Source: Cytophagaceae bacterium (GTDB lineage Bacteria; Bacteroidota; Bacteroidia; Cytophagales; Spirosomataceae). From it: a DNA stretch of 64,000 nt. Below are positions 1-9,051 of this stretch, one piece after another. The stretch spans positions 1-64,000 of the forward strand of contig JAIXWL010000010.1 of assembly GCA_027491315.1 (NCBI GenBank), read 5' to 3'. The notes under the pieces are model-generated. The model was not told the DNA's origin. It searched no databases and saw nothing but the letters and a program-made list of their open reading frames with translations. Both the position numbers and the translations under genes were made by a program. Position 1 is the first letter of the stretch. Each line of letters begins with the position of its first letter.

Positions 1-70
1 AATAGATGAAATAATGCGGAAAAAAAATCGTTGACCGAAGGATCTTTACTTCGATTTTCCTTCTTCATAC

Positions 71-103
71 AACGCTGGCAAGGTTCGGAACCTTGACAGC
101 GTT
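71..103. repeat. TGTCA-core palindrome, copy 1
   Basis: A 16-base arm (71-86, aacgctggcaaggttc) faces its complement (88-103) around one central base, with a single mismatch (ggca where the other arm predicts gtca). It abuts the lutC stop codon, so it is placed like a 3' hairpin of the rha-lut operon, but no T-run follows on the minus strand. It belongs to the dispersed family also seen at 18969, 58788 and 58948. Confidence 0.75.
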
Positions 104-654
104 TAGCATTCGGTCAACACCACTACCAAACTTCTTGCCCCATGGGCGCCAATCACCAAGGATTGTTCGATATCTGCTGTTTTGGATGGTCCAGATAAAA
201 AGACGCCAAAGCCTGTTTGCTTATCACCTAATCTGATATAGGCTTCTTGTAGGGTAGGTAAAAGATTATTTTTAGAAAGATAAATCACTAAATGCTGACA
301 AATAAAAGGTGCCACTCGGTGAGGTAAAATAGAATCATCGAGCCAAATGGCCCCATTTTCTGCCACGCCAAAATCGCCGTCAATTTCCAAGACGTCTATT
401 TCAGCCAAACTTAAACCATCAGCTAATGGATGTAAACGGACACGTTGCATGTTGGGGAAATACTCATCTAGTTTGACACTGGCATCCTCAGCTTTGGCAA
501 CCTGAATTACGCTGGTACTAACTACCTGCATGGAATGCAAAAAATCTGCTAGAGTATCCTCTCCATGCACCTGAGCACTAAAAGCCCCAGGATAGTCTTT
601 GGTAGGTACTTGCACTTCTTGTAATGCCTTTAATATTTCTTCCCGACTGCTCAT
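103..654 (-). CDS. lutC: Lactate utilization protein C (LUD domain)
   Basis: A 183-residue LutC/YkgG-type protein with an LUD domain across most of its length. Readable family features are the stretch ending GVAENGAIWLDD in the middle and the C-terminal run IGAHGARSLVVVL. With LutA and LutB it forms the three-part iron-sulfur L-lactate oxidising complex that makes pyruvate in the cytoplasm. Its start overlaps the lutB stop by four bases (651-654), which implies translational coupling as the last gene of the rhamnose-lactate operon. Length is slightly below the usual 200-240 residues. The family call is firm; L-lactate as the physiological substrate is inferred from the upstream rhamnose genes. 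Confidence 0.9.
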   Translation of the reverse strand: MSSREEILKALQEVQVPTKDYPGAFSAQVHGEDTLADFLHSMQVVSTSVIQVAKAEDASVKLDEYFPNMQRVRLHPLADGLSLAEIDVLEIDGDFGVAENGAIWLDDSILPHRVAPFICQHLVIYLSKNNLLPTLQEAYIRLGDKQTGFGVFLSGPSKTADIEQSLVIGAHGARSLVVVLTEC

Positions 655-2018
655 GATCGATTCAATTTATACCATTCCTGAAAACTTTGTTTTGGTGGAG
701 CTGGCATTTCTCTTTGTTTATACCATGGATTCAAACCATTATTCACCATAAAAGGGAACCAACTCATTACCTTTCTGCCTATTCCCCCAGCCATTCTAAA
801 TACGGCAGGACTTGACATCAACCAAGCCATCAATTTCATTCCAATAACTTTTCCTGCAGGTGCCAATCCTTCTTTCATTAAATCCTGTCGCCAAAACCAT
901 AATTGCTCATGGATATTAATTTTAACCGGACAAACATTGGAACAGCTACCACACAATGTACTAGCAAAAGGTAAGTCTGCATTCGACTTTTTATCAAAAT
1001 TAGGTGCTAAAATTGAACCGATTGGCCCAGCAACTGGCTGATGATAACTATGTCCACCACTACGGCGATAGACAGGACAGGTATTAAAACAGGCTGCGCA
1101 ACGAATACACTTCAAGGAATTCCTAAATTCATCACGAGCCAATTGTCTTGAGCGTCCATTATCCACCAAAACAATGTGCATTTCTTGTCCTTCCCGGGGT
1201 TTGGCAAAATGACTAGAATACGTAGTAATCAATTGCCCCGTGGCGCTGCGTGCCAATAATCGAAGAAAAACACCCAAATCTTGTCTTTTGGGAATAATTT
1301 TTTCAATTCCCATACAGGCAATATGTACATCAGATAAATGTGCGCCCATGTCGGCATTACCCTCATTGGTACAAACCACAAATTCACCTGTTTCAGCTAC
1401 CGCAAAATTCACACCGGTTATAGCGACCTTAGCTCCCAAGAACTTTTCTCTGAGGTGAATTCTAGCCGCTTCCGTTAAGAACTGAGGATCTTTATTTCCT
1501 TTGGGTGTCCCTAAATGCTGATGAAATGTTTCTCCAACATCCTCTTTTTTCAAGTGAATGGCGGGTAAAACGATATGACTAGGAACCTCATTTCTAAACT
1601 GAACAATCCTTTCTCCTAAATCAGTATCCACTACATCTATTCCCTTTTTTTCTAGAAAGTCATTTAAATGACATTCTTCCGTCAACATCGATTTGCTTTT
1701 GACTAAAGCTTTATCTCCATGTTTTTGAATGATGGAATACACGATTTCATTATGTTCATGGGCATCTTTGGCCCAATGAACCTGAATGCCGTTCGCCTTG
1801 GCATTGGCTTCAAACTCCAATAGATATTGAGGCAAATGACTGAGCATATGCTCTTTAATCTGGGAAGCTTGTTCCCTTAAGGCTTCCCACTCAGGAAGCA
1901 ATTTACTTACCTTATCCCGTTTGGATCTCACAAACCACAAGGTATCGTCATGCCAATCGGTTCTTTCCTGATTGGCAATGAATTTCTCAGAAGCTTCCGC
2001 GTGACTAAGCATGTGCAT
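651..2018 (-). CDS. lutB: Lactate utilization iron-sulfur protein LutB
   Basis: A 455-residue LutB protein. The N-terminal two thirds is an LUD domain (AVAETGEFVVCTNEGNADM region). The C-terminal part is a ferredoxin-like domain with two cysteine clusters, CIRCAACFNTCP near residue 305 and CGSCSNVCPVKI near residue 355, which should bind two 4Fe-4S clusters. It is expected to be the electron-transfer subunit of the LutABC lactate oxidase. It overlaps lutA upstream by 14 bases and lutC downstream by four, so the three are almost certainly co-translated. Length and motif order fit the family; I see nothing abnormal. Confidence 0.95.
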   Translation of the reverse strand: MHMLSHAEASEKFIANQERTDWHDDTLWFVRSKRDKVSKLLPEWEALREQASQIKEHMLSHLPQYLLEFEANAKANGIQVHWAKDAHEHNEIVYSIIQKHGDKALVKSKSMLTEECHLNDFLEKKGIDVVDTDLGERIVQFRNEVPSHIVLPAIHLKKEDVGETFHQHLGTPKGNKDPQFLTEAARIHLREKFLGAKVAITGVNFAVAETGEFVVCTNEGNADMGAHLSDVHIACMGIEKIIPKRQDLGVFLRLLARSATGQLITTYSSHFAKPREGQEMHIVLVDNGRSRQLARDEFRNSLKCIRCAACFNTCPVYRRSGGHSYHQPVAGPIGSILAPNFDKKSNADLPFASTLCGSCSNVCPVKINIHEQLWFWRQDLMKEGLAPAGKVIGMKLMAWLMSSPAVFRMAGGIGRKVMSWFPFMVNNGLNPWYKQREMPAPPKQSFQEWYKLNRS

Positions 2019-2721
2019 TCAATATTTCTACGATGTGTTTTACTCCAACTTTCGATCCGGAACGTTTCAAAATTCCTTCCATGTGCATTAAACAAGAAGT
2101 ATCAGCTCCTACAATGTATTCCACCTCATTTGCTTGATGCTCTTGTATTCTATCTTGCCCCATTTTAACAGAAACTGCTTCCTCTGTCACACAAAATGTG
2201 CCTCCAAAACCACAGCATTCATCCTGGCGCTCCGGATATTTCCACTCACAACCTTTTACCAAATCTAATAAATAGGTCAATTTAGAAAATGGCTTCTCAT
2301 TTAATTCTGTCATGGAAGAAATACGTAAACCTCTTTGTCCATGGCAACTTTGATGTAAACCGACTTTATGAGGAAAATAAGCAGGCAAAGATTTTACTTG
2401 CAAGACATCCACCAAAAATTCACAAATCTCATATACACTAGATCTAATTTTTGGATCTGGATGGTGCTCCTTCAAATGCAATACACAGGAGCCAGAAGGC
2501 CCTACGATGTAATCAAATCCGGAAAAATTATCAGAGAAATTGGTATCACAACCTCCCGTAATATTTGCGAAACCTGAATTAGCCATGGGTTGTCCGCAGC
2601 AAGTTTGATTCACAGGAACAACAACCTCACAACCTAATTTCTCCAATAATTCTAAGCTAGCAATAGCAACTTGTGGATAGAATTGATCAATGTAACAGGG
2701 AACAAATAAGGCTACTCGCAT
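2005..2721 (-). CDS. lutA: Lactate utilization (Fe-S) protein LutA, CCG domains
   Basis: A 238-residue protein of the LutA/GlcF-like CCG-domain family. Two cysteine-rich motifs are visible, CCGQPMANSGF in the N-terminal half and CCGFGGTFCV in the C-terminal half, the usual ligands for an unusual iron-sulfur cluster in LutA, HdrB and GlpC relatives. The start MRVALFVPCYIDQFYP is typical. The gene overlaps the end of the FGGY kinase by 10 bases and the start of lutB by 14, which welds the lactate oxidase genes to the rhamnose genes in one transcript. Confidence 0.93.
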   Translation of the reverse strand: MRVALFVPCYIDQFYPQVAIASLELLEKLGCEVVVPVNQTCCGQPMANSGFANITGGCDTNFSDNFSGFDYIVGPSGSCVLHLKEHHPDPKIRSSVYEICEFLVDVLQVKSLPAYFPHKVGLHQSCHGQRGLRISSMTELNEKPFSKLTYLLDLVKGCEWKYPERQDECCGFGGTFCVTEEAVSVKMGQDRIQEHQANEVEYIVGADTSCLMHMEGILKRSGSKVGVKHIVEILNAHA

Positions 2722-4103
2722 GCTTCATATCTTTTTAGGCTTACCAAATTAATGGGTATTTCTTGATCATTCCACGACGAATGTATCGCTAAGGCTGCCC
2801 CTAATGAACTCGCCTGAGCTACTTCAGCTCCATAAATGGCAACATTAGGAAAGGCAAAGGCCAAAAGCTGCATATAAATTTCATTTTTACTAAATCCACC
2901 GTCTACCAATATACGGTCTACTGGGGAAGAGTCCAATAACAATCGTAAAGAATAGATTTGTTGAACTACCAAATCTACCATAAACTGCTGGTATGCTTGT
3001 TCAAAATTGTCAAAACTTGACAAATCACGCGCATCGAATCCAGAATTAGCTAAAAAAGCAGCATTGGATTCCTGCAAGGAAGGCATATTGTTTTGTATTT
3101 GAGACGTCAATCGAGCATTCAAGTGCGTGGAATATGGAACCTGTAAATGGGCCTTTTTATCTACTCCAAAATGAGCTTGCAATCTTTTCAATTGAATTTC
3201 ATGCTCATTGCCAGCAAATAGGCGTGCAGCTTTTACCGGCTTTCCATTATATTGTAAAAATGATAAGACATCATTTTTAAGCTCGACAGGCGTCAATGGT
3301 TGGGCATTGAAAGGATGCATGGAAATACACCAAGTACCCGTTGAAAGTAATAAAAATGGTTCTTTAAATTGTTTCAAATAGGGAATCAATGCCGATGAAG
3401 AATCATGCAATCCTACCCCGACTGGCAGATTGGATGAACTCATTGGAAAAGTCTGATTGGCTAAAACAGTGGGTGGTAACATATCCACCAAACCTTCTTG
3501 TTCTACCCAGGTATGGTAGCGCTGATGGTCAAAATCCCACAAATGGGTATGGCAACCCACTGAGGTCAATTCAGTGTAAAATTGATGAGTAAATAAACTG
3601 GATAAATAATTGGGCCAATGCAATACCCAACGAATTCCTTTATGTTGATTTTTGGCAGCCTTAGCCATCCAATAGGCCATCATTCCGGAATTTAAACTAC
3701 CTAAAATGGGCGAAGCCGTAGCCCGGGCTACTTCTGACTCTCCTCCGTATTTAGCATAGAATTGATTCGCTAACTCTGCGGGAAATGGCTTTAAATAATT
3801 ATATAATGGCAATACTGAATTGCCTTGATCATCTACAAAAACCACAGAAGCTCCGTATCCAGAAAAATTCAAAGCTAAAATTTCAAAGCGAGAATCTTGC
3901 TGAACTTCAGCAAATGAGGATAATACCCAGGATTGAACCGCGGCTAAATCCTCCCCCATGAAACCATCTTCATCGGGAATTTCTAGAAAATTTTGACTTT
4001 TCTCAAAGACTATTTGGTAGTTTTTATCCCAAAGAAATAGCTTCTTATTGGTTTTGCCAATATCGAAAATTGCAATAACGGGAAGTTTCTCCAGCACTGA
4101 CAT
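2712..4103 (-). CDS. FGGY-family carbohydrate kinase, probable L-rhamnulokinase
   Basis: A 463-residue sugar kinase with the ribonuclease-H-like ATPase fold. The N-terminal phosphate loop is AIFDIGKTNKKLF, a second nucleotide motif is LLLSTGTWCISM near residue 250, and the C-terminal motif ILVDGGFSKNEIYMQ precedes QASSLGAALAIHSS. The FGGY family phosphorylates ketoses and polyols. Between an L-rhamnose isomerase and a rhamnulose-1-phosphate aldolase, the substrate should be L-rhamnulose, which is inference from context. Start and stop nearly touch the neighbouring genes (one base from the isomerase stop, 10-base overlap with lutA). L-fuculose is the main alternative substrate. Confidence 0.85.
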   Translation of the reverse strand: MSVLEKLPVIAIFDIGKTNKKLFLWDKNYQIVFEKSQNFLEIPDEDGFMGEDLAAVQSWVLSSFAEVQQDSRFEILALNFSGYGASVVFVDDQGNSVLPLYNYLKPFPAELANQFYAKYGGESEVARATASPILGSLNSGMMAYWMAKAAKNQHKGIRWVLHWPNYLSSLFTHQFYTELTSVGCHTHLWDFDHQRYHTWVEQEGLVDMLPPTVLANQTFPMSSSNLPVGVGLHDSSSALIPYLKQFKEPFLLLSTGTWCISMHPFNAQPLTPVELKNDVLSFLQYNGKPVKAARLFAGNEHEIQLKRLQAHFGVDKKAHLQVPYSTHLNARLTSQIQNNMPSLQESNAAFLANSGFDARDLSSFDNFEQAYQQFMVDLVVQQIYSLRLLLDSSPVDRILVDGGFSKNEIYMQLLAFAFPNVAIYGAEVAQASSLGAALAIHSSWNDQEIPINLVSLKRYEACE

Positions 4104-4104
4104 C

Positions 4105-5376
4105 TTATAATCCCGTAGCTTGGGTTTTTGCGCCTCTTTTTTGTATCAATTGATTTCTAATACCTAATTCACGGAATAAAGCCAAAGGATCTAAGGCCCC
4201 TCCTAATTCTAATCGAGCTTGTGCTACTAAGGCTCGTACATCCGTACGGAAAGCTGTTTGCAAGATTTCCTGGCATGCCACCACATCGTTTTCATTTCTA
4301 GCTTTTTCTAATGCAGAACGATCTACCAATAATGCTTGTGCATAGGCCATTTGAATGGCTTCCACCGATTGAAGTAAATCCTCCAAAGGATCTTTAACGT
4401 TATGCGATGCGTCAATCATCCATCCTAAATCTTTGGCATGATTCATACCTTTGGCATCCATCCCATCCACTAATTCATTGAAAATCAAGAACAATTGGTA
4501 AGGTTTGATAGAGCCTGCGGTCAAATCATCATCTCCATATTTAGAATCATTGAAGTGAAAACCACCCAATTTACCTTCCATCAACAGTAAAGCAACTATT
4601 TGCTCAATGTTGGCATTGGGTAAATGATGGCCCAAATCCACTAAGGTAAATGCTTTTTCACCCAATTTATTCACCATGGAATAGGATTGTCCCCAATCTC
4701 CCACGGTAGTAGAATAGAAATTAGGCTCATAGGCTTTGTATTCTAAAAACAACTTCCAATCACCTGGTAATGCGGCATAAATTTCTTTTAAACTATCGAC
4801 GGTACGTTCGTATGCTTTTCTAAAGTTCAACTGTCCTGGAAAGCAAGAACCATCAGATAACCACACGGTCAAAGATTTTGATCCTAATTCAATACCTTGT
4901 TGGATCACCTCAATATTATGCTGAACAGCCTGTTTTCTTACCGCTGCATCTACATGTTGCAAAGAGCCATATTTATAACTTAAGGCTTGATTAGCTTGAT
5001 CTTGAAAAGTATTGGAGTTAACTGCATCAAATGCCAAACCATGTTGGGCCGCTAAAGCTTTAACAGCCGCAGGATTCGTGGTACTATCCCATGGAATATG
5101 CAAGGAAATAGCACCTGAGCTTTGGTTTAAAGCATGCAGCAAACCTACATCAGCAATTTTTTCTTCGAGATTACGAGGTTCACCACCCCCTGAAAAACGA
5201 CCAAATCGCGTCCCACCTGTGCCTAAGGCCCAAGATGGAATCGCGATCTGAAAATCTTTCAATTTGGATATCAAATCAGATGGAATAGCTACCTCTGATT
5301 TAATAAATGTATATCTTCTTTCGTGCGCAGCTAAACGAAGCGCATTGTGGTCATGTAATTTTTCTCCAACAAACAT
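4105..5376 (-). CDS. rhaI: L-rhamnose isomerase (RhaI-type TIM barrel)
   Basis: A 423-residue TIM-barrel sugar isomerase of the RhaI type, which differs from E. coli RhaA. Readable family features are IAIPSWALGTGGTRFGRF near residue 47, the probable metal ligands in FLEYKAYEPNFYS and VDLGHHLPNANIEQI, and GGFHFNDSKYGDDDL. It would convert L-rhamnose to L-rhamnulose using divalent metal. It sits 15 bases after the bifunctional aldolase and one base before the kinase, so it is the second cistron of the operon. The call rests on family features and on agreement between all three pathway steps. Confidence 0.88.
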   Translation of the reverse strand: MFVGEKLHDHNALRLAAHERRYTFIKSEVAIPSDLISKLKDFQIAIPSWALGTGGTRFGRFSGGGEPRNLEEKIADVGLLHALNQSSGAISLHIPWDSTTNPAAVKALAAQHGLAFDAVNSNTFQDQANQALSYKYGSLQHVDAAVRKQAVQHNIEVIQQGIELGSKSLTVWLSDGSCFPGQLNFRKAYERTVDSLKEIYAALPGDWKLFLEYKAYEPNFYSTTVGDWGQSYSMVNKLGEKAFTLVDLGHHLPNANIEQIVALLLMEGKLGGFHFNDSKYGDDDLTAGSIKPYQLFLIFNELVDGMDAKGMNHAKDLGWMIDASHNVKDPLEDLLQSVEAIQMAYAQALLVDRSALEKARNENDVVACQEILQTAFRTDVRALVAQARLELGGALDPLALFRELGIRNQLIQKRGAKTQATGL

Positions 5377-5391
5377 CTAATTCTTTCCGAT

Positions 5392-7515
5392 TTAACGTAA
5401 AAATCCTGCAGCTACACCTCCATCAACATTCAATGCATTTCCGGTAGATTTATGCAACAATCCGCCAACAAATGCGTAACAAGCATTGGCAATATCTTCT
5501 GGCAAAATAGATTGATTTAATAAGGTACGCTTCGCATAGAAAGCAGGTAATTCTTCTACCTTAATTCCATAAGCCTTGGCACGTCCTTCTGCCCAACCTC
5601 CGGCCCAAATATTAGAATCCGCAATAACAGCATCTGGATTAACGGTATTCACACGAATACGATCTGGCCCCAATTCCGCTGCCAATAAGCGAGTCATATG
5701 AGCCTGAGCCGCTTTTGCCGAACCATAACCAGCGTTATTTGGTCCAGCAACAAATGCATTTTTAGAAACAATATTAACAATATCCCCTCCTAAATTTTGC
5801 TTACGCATGATGGCTACAGCTGCTTGGCTTACCAAGAACTGCCCTTTCACTAAAATATCAAATAAGCGATCCCAATCTTGTTGAGTATGCTCTAAAATTC
5901 CTTTTGAGATACTGATACCTGCATTATTGACAATCACATCAACCCCACCAAAAGCTAAACAAGCTTCCCCGAAGGCTTTTTCAATGGATTCTTGACTAGT
6001 AACATCTGCCAGGACAGTCGATACAGAATCTTTACCAAATAAAGAAGTGAATTCTTTCTTTGCCTCTTCCATGCGCTCAGCATTAACGTCGTTAATAACC
6101 ACGCATGCTCCTTCTTGAGCCATTTTCTTAGCTATAGCCTTACCAATTCCACCTGCTGAACCTGTCACAAAAGCTACTCGGCCAGACATGCTCTTAGGTT
6201 TTGGCATACGCTGCAATTTAGCTTCTTCCAATAACCAATACTCAATATCAAATGCCTCTTGACGCGGTAAAGAGGTATACTTAGAAATAGCCTCCGCTCC
6301 ACGCATCACATTGATGGCATTGGTGTAGAATTCAGCGGCCACACGAGCAGTTTGCTTATCTTTTGCAAAGGTAAACATACCTACGCCCGGGTATAAAATA
6401 ACCACTGGATTTGGGTCACGCATGGCTGGACTATTCGGACGAGCACATGTGGCATGGTATTCTGCGTACATGGCACGATAAGCTTCAAACAAAGGTTGAA
6501 TTTGTGCCTTAATTCCATCTACATCAGATAAATCTTGATCTGGTTTCAAATTCAAAACCAATGGCGAAATTTTAGTACGCAAGAAGTGATCTGGACAAGA
6601 TGTTCCCAGAGGAGCTAGTACATCCAAATCATTGGAATTAATGAATTGAAGGACGCGCTCATCATCCGAAAAATGTCCAATCATTTGAACATAAGAAGAG
6701 CAGAACCCTCTCAATACTGGCGCAATGGCCTTAGCTTGAGAAATACGCTTTTCTGTATCTAAAGAGGAAATTTTTGGCCCTCCAAAAACAGGTCTGGTCT
6801 TTCCTTCATTTTGCTTAATGTATTCAGCACACTTTTCAATAACGTCCAGTGTATTTAAATAACAATCATATGAGGTATCTGCCCAAGTAAATAATCCGTG
6901 GGATCCTAACATAATTCCACGAAGCTGAATGCCTTTGGCTGCTGCCTCTTGTAAACAAGCACGCAACTGTAAACCTAAATCAAATCCCGGACGCTGCCAG
7001 CCAACCCATCCAATCTGTCCGCCAAATAATTCTTCCGTAATTTTCTTACCATCTTTAGCTGCTGCAATGGCAATTGCCGCATCGGGATGTAAGTGATCTA
7101 TGTGTTTGAATGGTAAGAAACCATGCAAAGGAGTATCAATAGAAGGTGCCTTAGAAGCTAAGTCAAAAATACAATGGTTGAATAACTCCACCATCTCATC
7201 TTCATGCTCTAAGCCACGATATACATTTTCTAAACTCAATAAACGATCTAAATACAAGGCCGCACATCCCGATTTTTTCAGAGTACCGATGTCTCCACCA
7301 GAACCTTTAATCCACATTACCTCCGTCTCTTGTCCAGTTAAAGGATCTTTATCTTTTATTTTAACCGAGGTATTACCACCTCCATAGTTCGTAATTCTTA
7401 AATCTGCCCCAAGTATATTGGACCTATAAATAAATAAATCTACCTCGTTTCCAGATAAAGATGCTGCTTTTGAATCCTCCCATAGGTAGGATACATGCTG
7501 ATAATTTTGGGACAT
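5392..7515 (-). CDS. rhaD: Bifunctional rhamnulose-1-phosphate aldolase/lactaldehyde dehydrogenase
   Basis: A 707-residue two-domain enzyme. Residues 1-440 are a class II aldolase/adducin domain with early NYGGGNTSVKI and the metal-site candidates TPLHGFLPFKHIDHLHPD and GSHGLFTW. Residues 445-707 are a short-chain dehydrogenase with Rossmann motif VTGSAGGIGKAIA, NNAGIS and catalytic YGSAKAA. The aldolase would split L-rhamnulose-1-phosphate into DHAP and L-lactaldehyde; in characterised members of this fusion (RhaEW type) the dehydrogenase domain oxidises lactaldehyde to lactate. It is the first gene of the operon. Its start has a purine-rich aaaaaaaggagat just upstream, an SD-like leader unusual for this phylum. 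Confidence 0.93.
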   Translation of the reverse strand: MSQNYQHVSYLWEDSKAASLSGNEVDLFIYRSNILGADLRITNYGGGNTSVKIKDKDPLTGQETEVMWIKGSGGDIGTLKKSGCAALYLDRLLSLENVYRGLEHEDEMVELFNHCIFDLASKAPSIDTPLHGFLPFKHIDHLHPDAAIAIAAAKDGKKITEELFGGQIGWVGWQRPGFDLGLQLRACLQEAAAKGIQLRGIMLGSHGLFTWADTSYDCYLNTLDVIEKCAEYIKQNEGKTRPVFGGPKISSLDTEKRISQAKAIAPVLRGFCSSYVQMIGHFSDDERVLQFINSNDLDVLAPLGTSCPDHFLRTKISPLVLNLKPDQDLSDVDGIKAQIQPLFEAYRAMYAEYHATCARPNSPAMRDPNPVVILYPGVGMFTFAKDKQTARVAAEFYTNAINVMRGAEAISKYTSLPRQEAFDIEYWLLEEAKLQRMPKPKSMSGRVAFVTGSAGGIGKAIAKKMAQEGACVVINDVNAERMEEAKKEFTSLFGKDSVSTVLADVTSQESIEKAFGEACLAFGGVDVIVNNAGISISKGILEHTQQDWDRLFDILVKGQFLVSQAAVAIMRKQNLGGDIVNIVSKNAFVAGPNNAGYGSAKAAQAHMTRLLAAELGPDRIRVNTVNPDAVIADSNIWAGGWAEGRAKAYGIKVEELPAFYAKRTLLNQSILPEDIANACYAFVGGLLHKSTGNALNVDGGVAAGFLR

Positions 7516-7558
7516 ATCTCCTTTTTTTCAGTAAAATTAAACCTTGTCAAGTTAAAAC

Positions 7559-7585
7559 CGTCCTAGTCTTTATAAGGACAGTCCT
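7559..7585. promoter_or_regulatory. Possible operator or hairpin upstream of the rhamnose operon
   Basis: The 75-base gap between the amidohydrolase stop and the aldolase start contains a perfect 11-base palindrome aggacagtcct (7575-7585). A second gtcct at 7560-7564 could instead pair with aggac at 7575-7579. It may be a regulator site for the rha-lut operon or part of a terminator for the preceding gene. No regulator gene lies nearby, so the role is open. Confidence 0.3.
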
Positions 7586-7590
7586 ATTTT

Positions 7591-8925
7591 TTATTTCTTA
7601 CTCTTTTTAGTGGCAGGCATGGCTTGGTCAAAATAATCGACCACCAAATGGCTCAAAGCCTTTACTCCAAGCTGAAAACCTGACTCATCTATTTGAAAAT
7701 CAGGTGTATGATGACTTGCCACGGGCACATTTAGTTTATCCAAAGGTCTTCCTCCTAAAAAGAAAAAGAATCCAGGTACCTTTTCTTGAAAAAAACTAAA
7801 ATCTTCTGCCCCTGTATGAGCAGGTTTTAATAAGACCTTATCACGACCATTCAAGGCGATGAGTGAAGGAAGCATTTTATCCACCAAGTTTACATCATTT
7901 ATTGTAGCTGGGTATCCCGTTCCGATATGCACATCTGCCTCCGCACCGCCACTCTTGGCAATGTTCGTAGCAATATCCTTAATCCGCTGGTGCACTAATT
8001 TTCTTTGTTCCGTACCAAAAGTCCTAATGGTTCCAATCATACTAGCATTCTCTGGTATAATGTTATACCGAATACCACTATGAATAGCTCCTACCGTGAC
8101 GATGGCCGGGTCCTCCGGCAAATTGACATTCCGACTAACTATCGTCTGCAATCCCATAATAATCTGGGAAGAAATAACAATGGGGTCTATGCCTTGCCAA
8201 GGATAGGCTCCATGTGCTTGCTTTCCTTTTACTTGAATATCCAACTCGTCCACAGCAGCCATCGTGGCTCCTGGACGATACTGAATCGTTCCTGCAGCTG
8301 CTTCTGCCATGATATGTAATCCAAATATGGCATCTACTTTAGGGTTTTCTAAGACACCCTCTTGAACCATCAATTCAGCTCCGGAAACAATTTTCTCTCC
8401 TCTCGCTCCATACACTCCTTCTTCAGCCGGTTGAAAAATAAATTTGACCGTTCCAGCTAAATTAGCCTTTTCCGAGGCTAAAATTTCTGCTACTGACATC
8501 AATATGGCCATATGACTATCATGCCCACAAGCATGCATGATGCCTGTTTTTTGGCCATTATATTCTGTGGTAACCTTCGACTTAAATGCTAAGTCTCCGC
8601 GCTCAGTGACAGGTAAACCATCCATATCTGCACGTAAGGCAACTACCGGTCCAGGTTTTCCTCCTTTGAGTATCCCAACCACACCTGTTTTTGCTACTTT
8701 TTCTAGTACCTCTATCCCCAAGGATTTTAAATGTGCCGCAATAATACCCGCTGTACGAACCTCATTATTTCCCAGTTCAGGATGTTCATGAAAATCCCTT
8801 CTCCAAGCAATGGTTTTAGATTCAATGACTTGAGCTTTCTGGTTAATACTGGGCTTCAGAGAAGCTTGCGCTAGAGCCCATGGACCCATCAGCAATAAGG
8901 CTGGTAAAGTAAATAATGATTTCAT
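7591..8925 (-). CDS. Exported M20-family amidohydrolase
   Basis: A 444-residue metallopeptidase of the M20 amidohydrolase group (hippurate and IAA-amino-acid hydrolase relatives). An N-terminal signal peptide (MKSLFTLPALLLMGPWALAQA) suggests a periplasmic location. Dinuclear zinc-site motifs are ALRADMDGLPV, MHACGHDSHMA, FQPAEEG and, near the end, HTGAEDFSFF. The dimerisation domain lies between about residues 215 and 330. The family removes acyl or aminoacyl groups from amino acids or small peptides; the substrate here cannot be read. It is transcribed in the same direction as the rhamnose operon but is separated by 75 bases and probably independent of it. Confidence 0.88.
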   Translation of the reverse strand: MKSLFTLPALLLMGPWALAQASLKPSINQKAQVIESKTIAWRRDFHEHPELGNNEVRTAGIIAAHLKSLGIEVLEKVAKTGVVGILKGGKPGPVVALRADMDGLPVTERGDLAFKSKVTTEYNGQKTGIMHACGHDSHMAILMSVAEILASEKANLAGTVKFIFQPAEEGVYGARGEKIVSGAELMVQEGVLENPKVDAIFGLHIMAEAAAGTIQYRPGATMAAVDELDIQVKGKQAHGAYPWQGIDPIVISSQIIMGLQTIVSRNVNLPEDPAIVTVGAIHSGIRYNIIPENASMIGTIRTFGTEQRKLVHQRIKDIATNIAKSGGAEADVHIGTGYPATINDVNLVDKMLPSLIALNGRDKVLLKPAHTGAEDFSFFQEKVPGFFFFLGGRPLDKLNVPVASHHTPDFQIDESGFQLGVKALSHLVVDYFDQAMPATKKSKK

Positions 8926-8948
8926 ATACGAGTTTTTATAGCAAACAA

Positions 8949-8973
8949 AAGGAAAGAGCTGGGCTCTTTCCTT
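8949..8973 (-). terminator. Rho-independent terminator after the Tat TIM-barrel gene
   Basis: Perfect 11-bp stem (aaggaaagagc against gctctttcctt) with a three-base loop. On the minus strand it runs into TTTTGTTT. It lies 79 bases past the stop of the gene ending at 9052 and just upstream of the amidohydrolase start, separating the two transcription units. Confidence 0.85.
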
Positions 8974-9051
8974 GATTATTGAGTTGATGCAATTTACAAA
9001 AAAACATCACTAAGCTTCATGATAAAATCACTTAGCTTAATGTTTCTTACT

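Noticed and set aside
1240-1458. Plus-strand frame inside lutB
   Set aside because: Complement of a well-supported gene without any family features.
9001-9050. Apparent repeat cactaagctt / cacttagctt near the TIM-barrel stop
   Set aside because: The two copies are direct and imperfect, they do not form a stem, and a good terminator lies just beyond.
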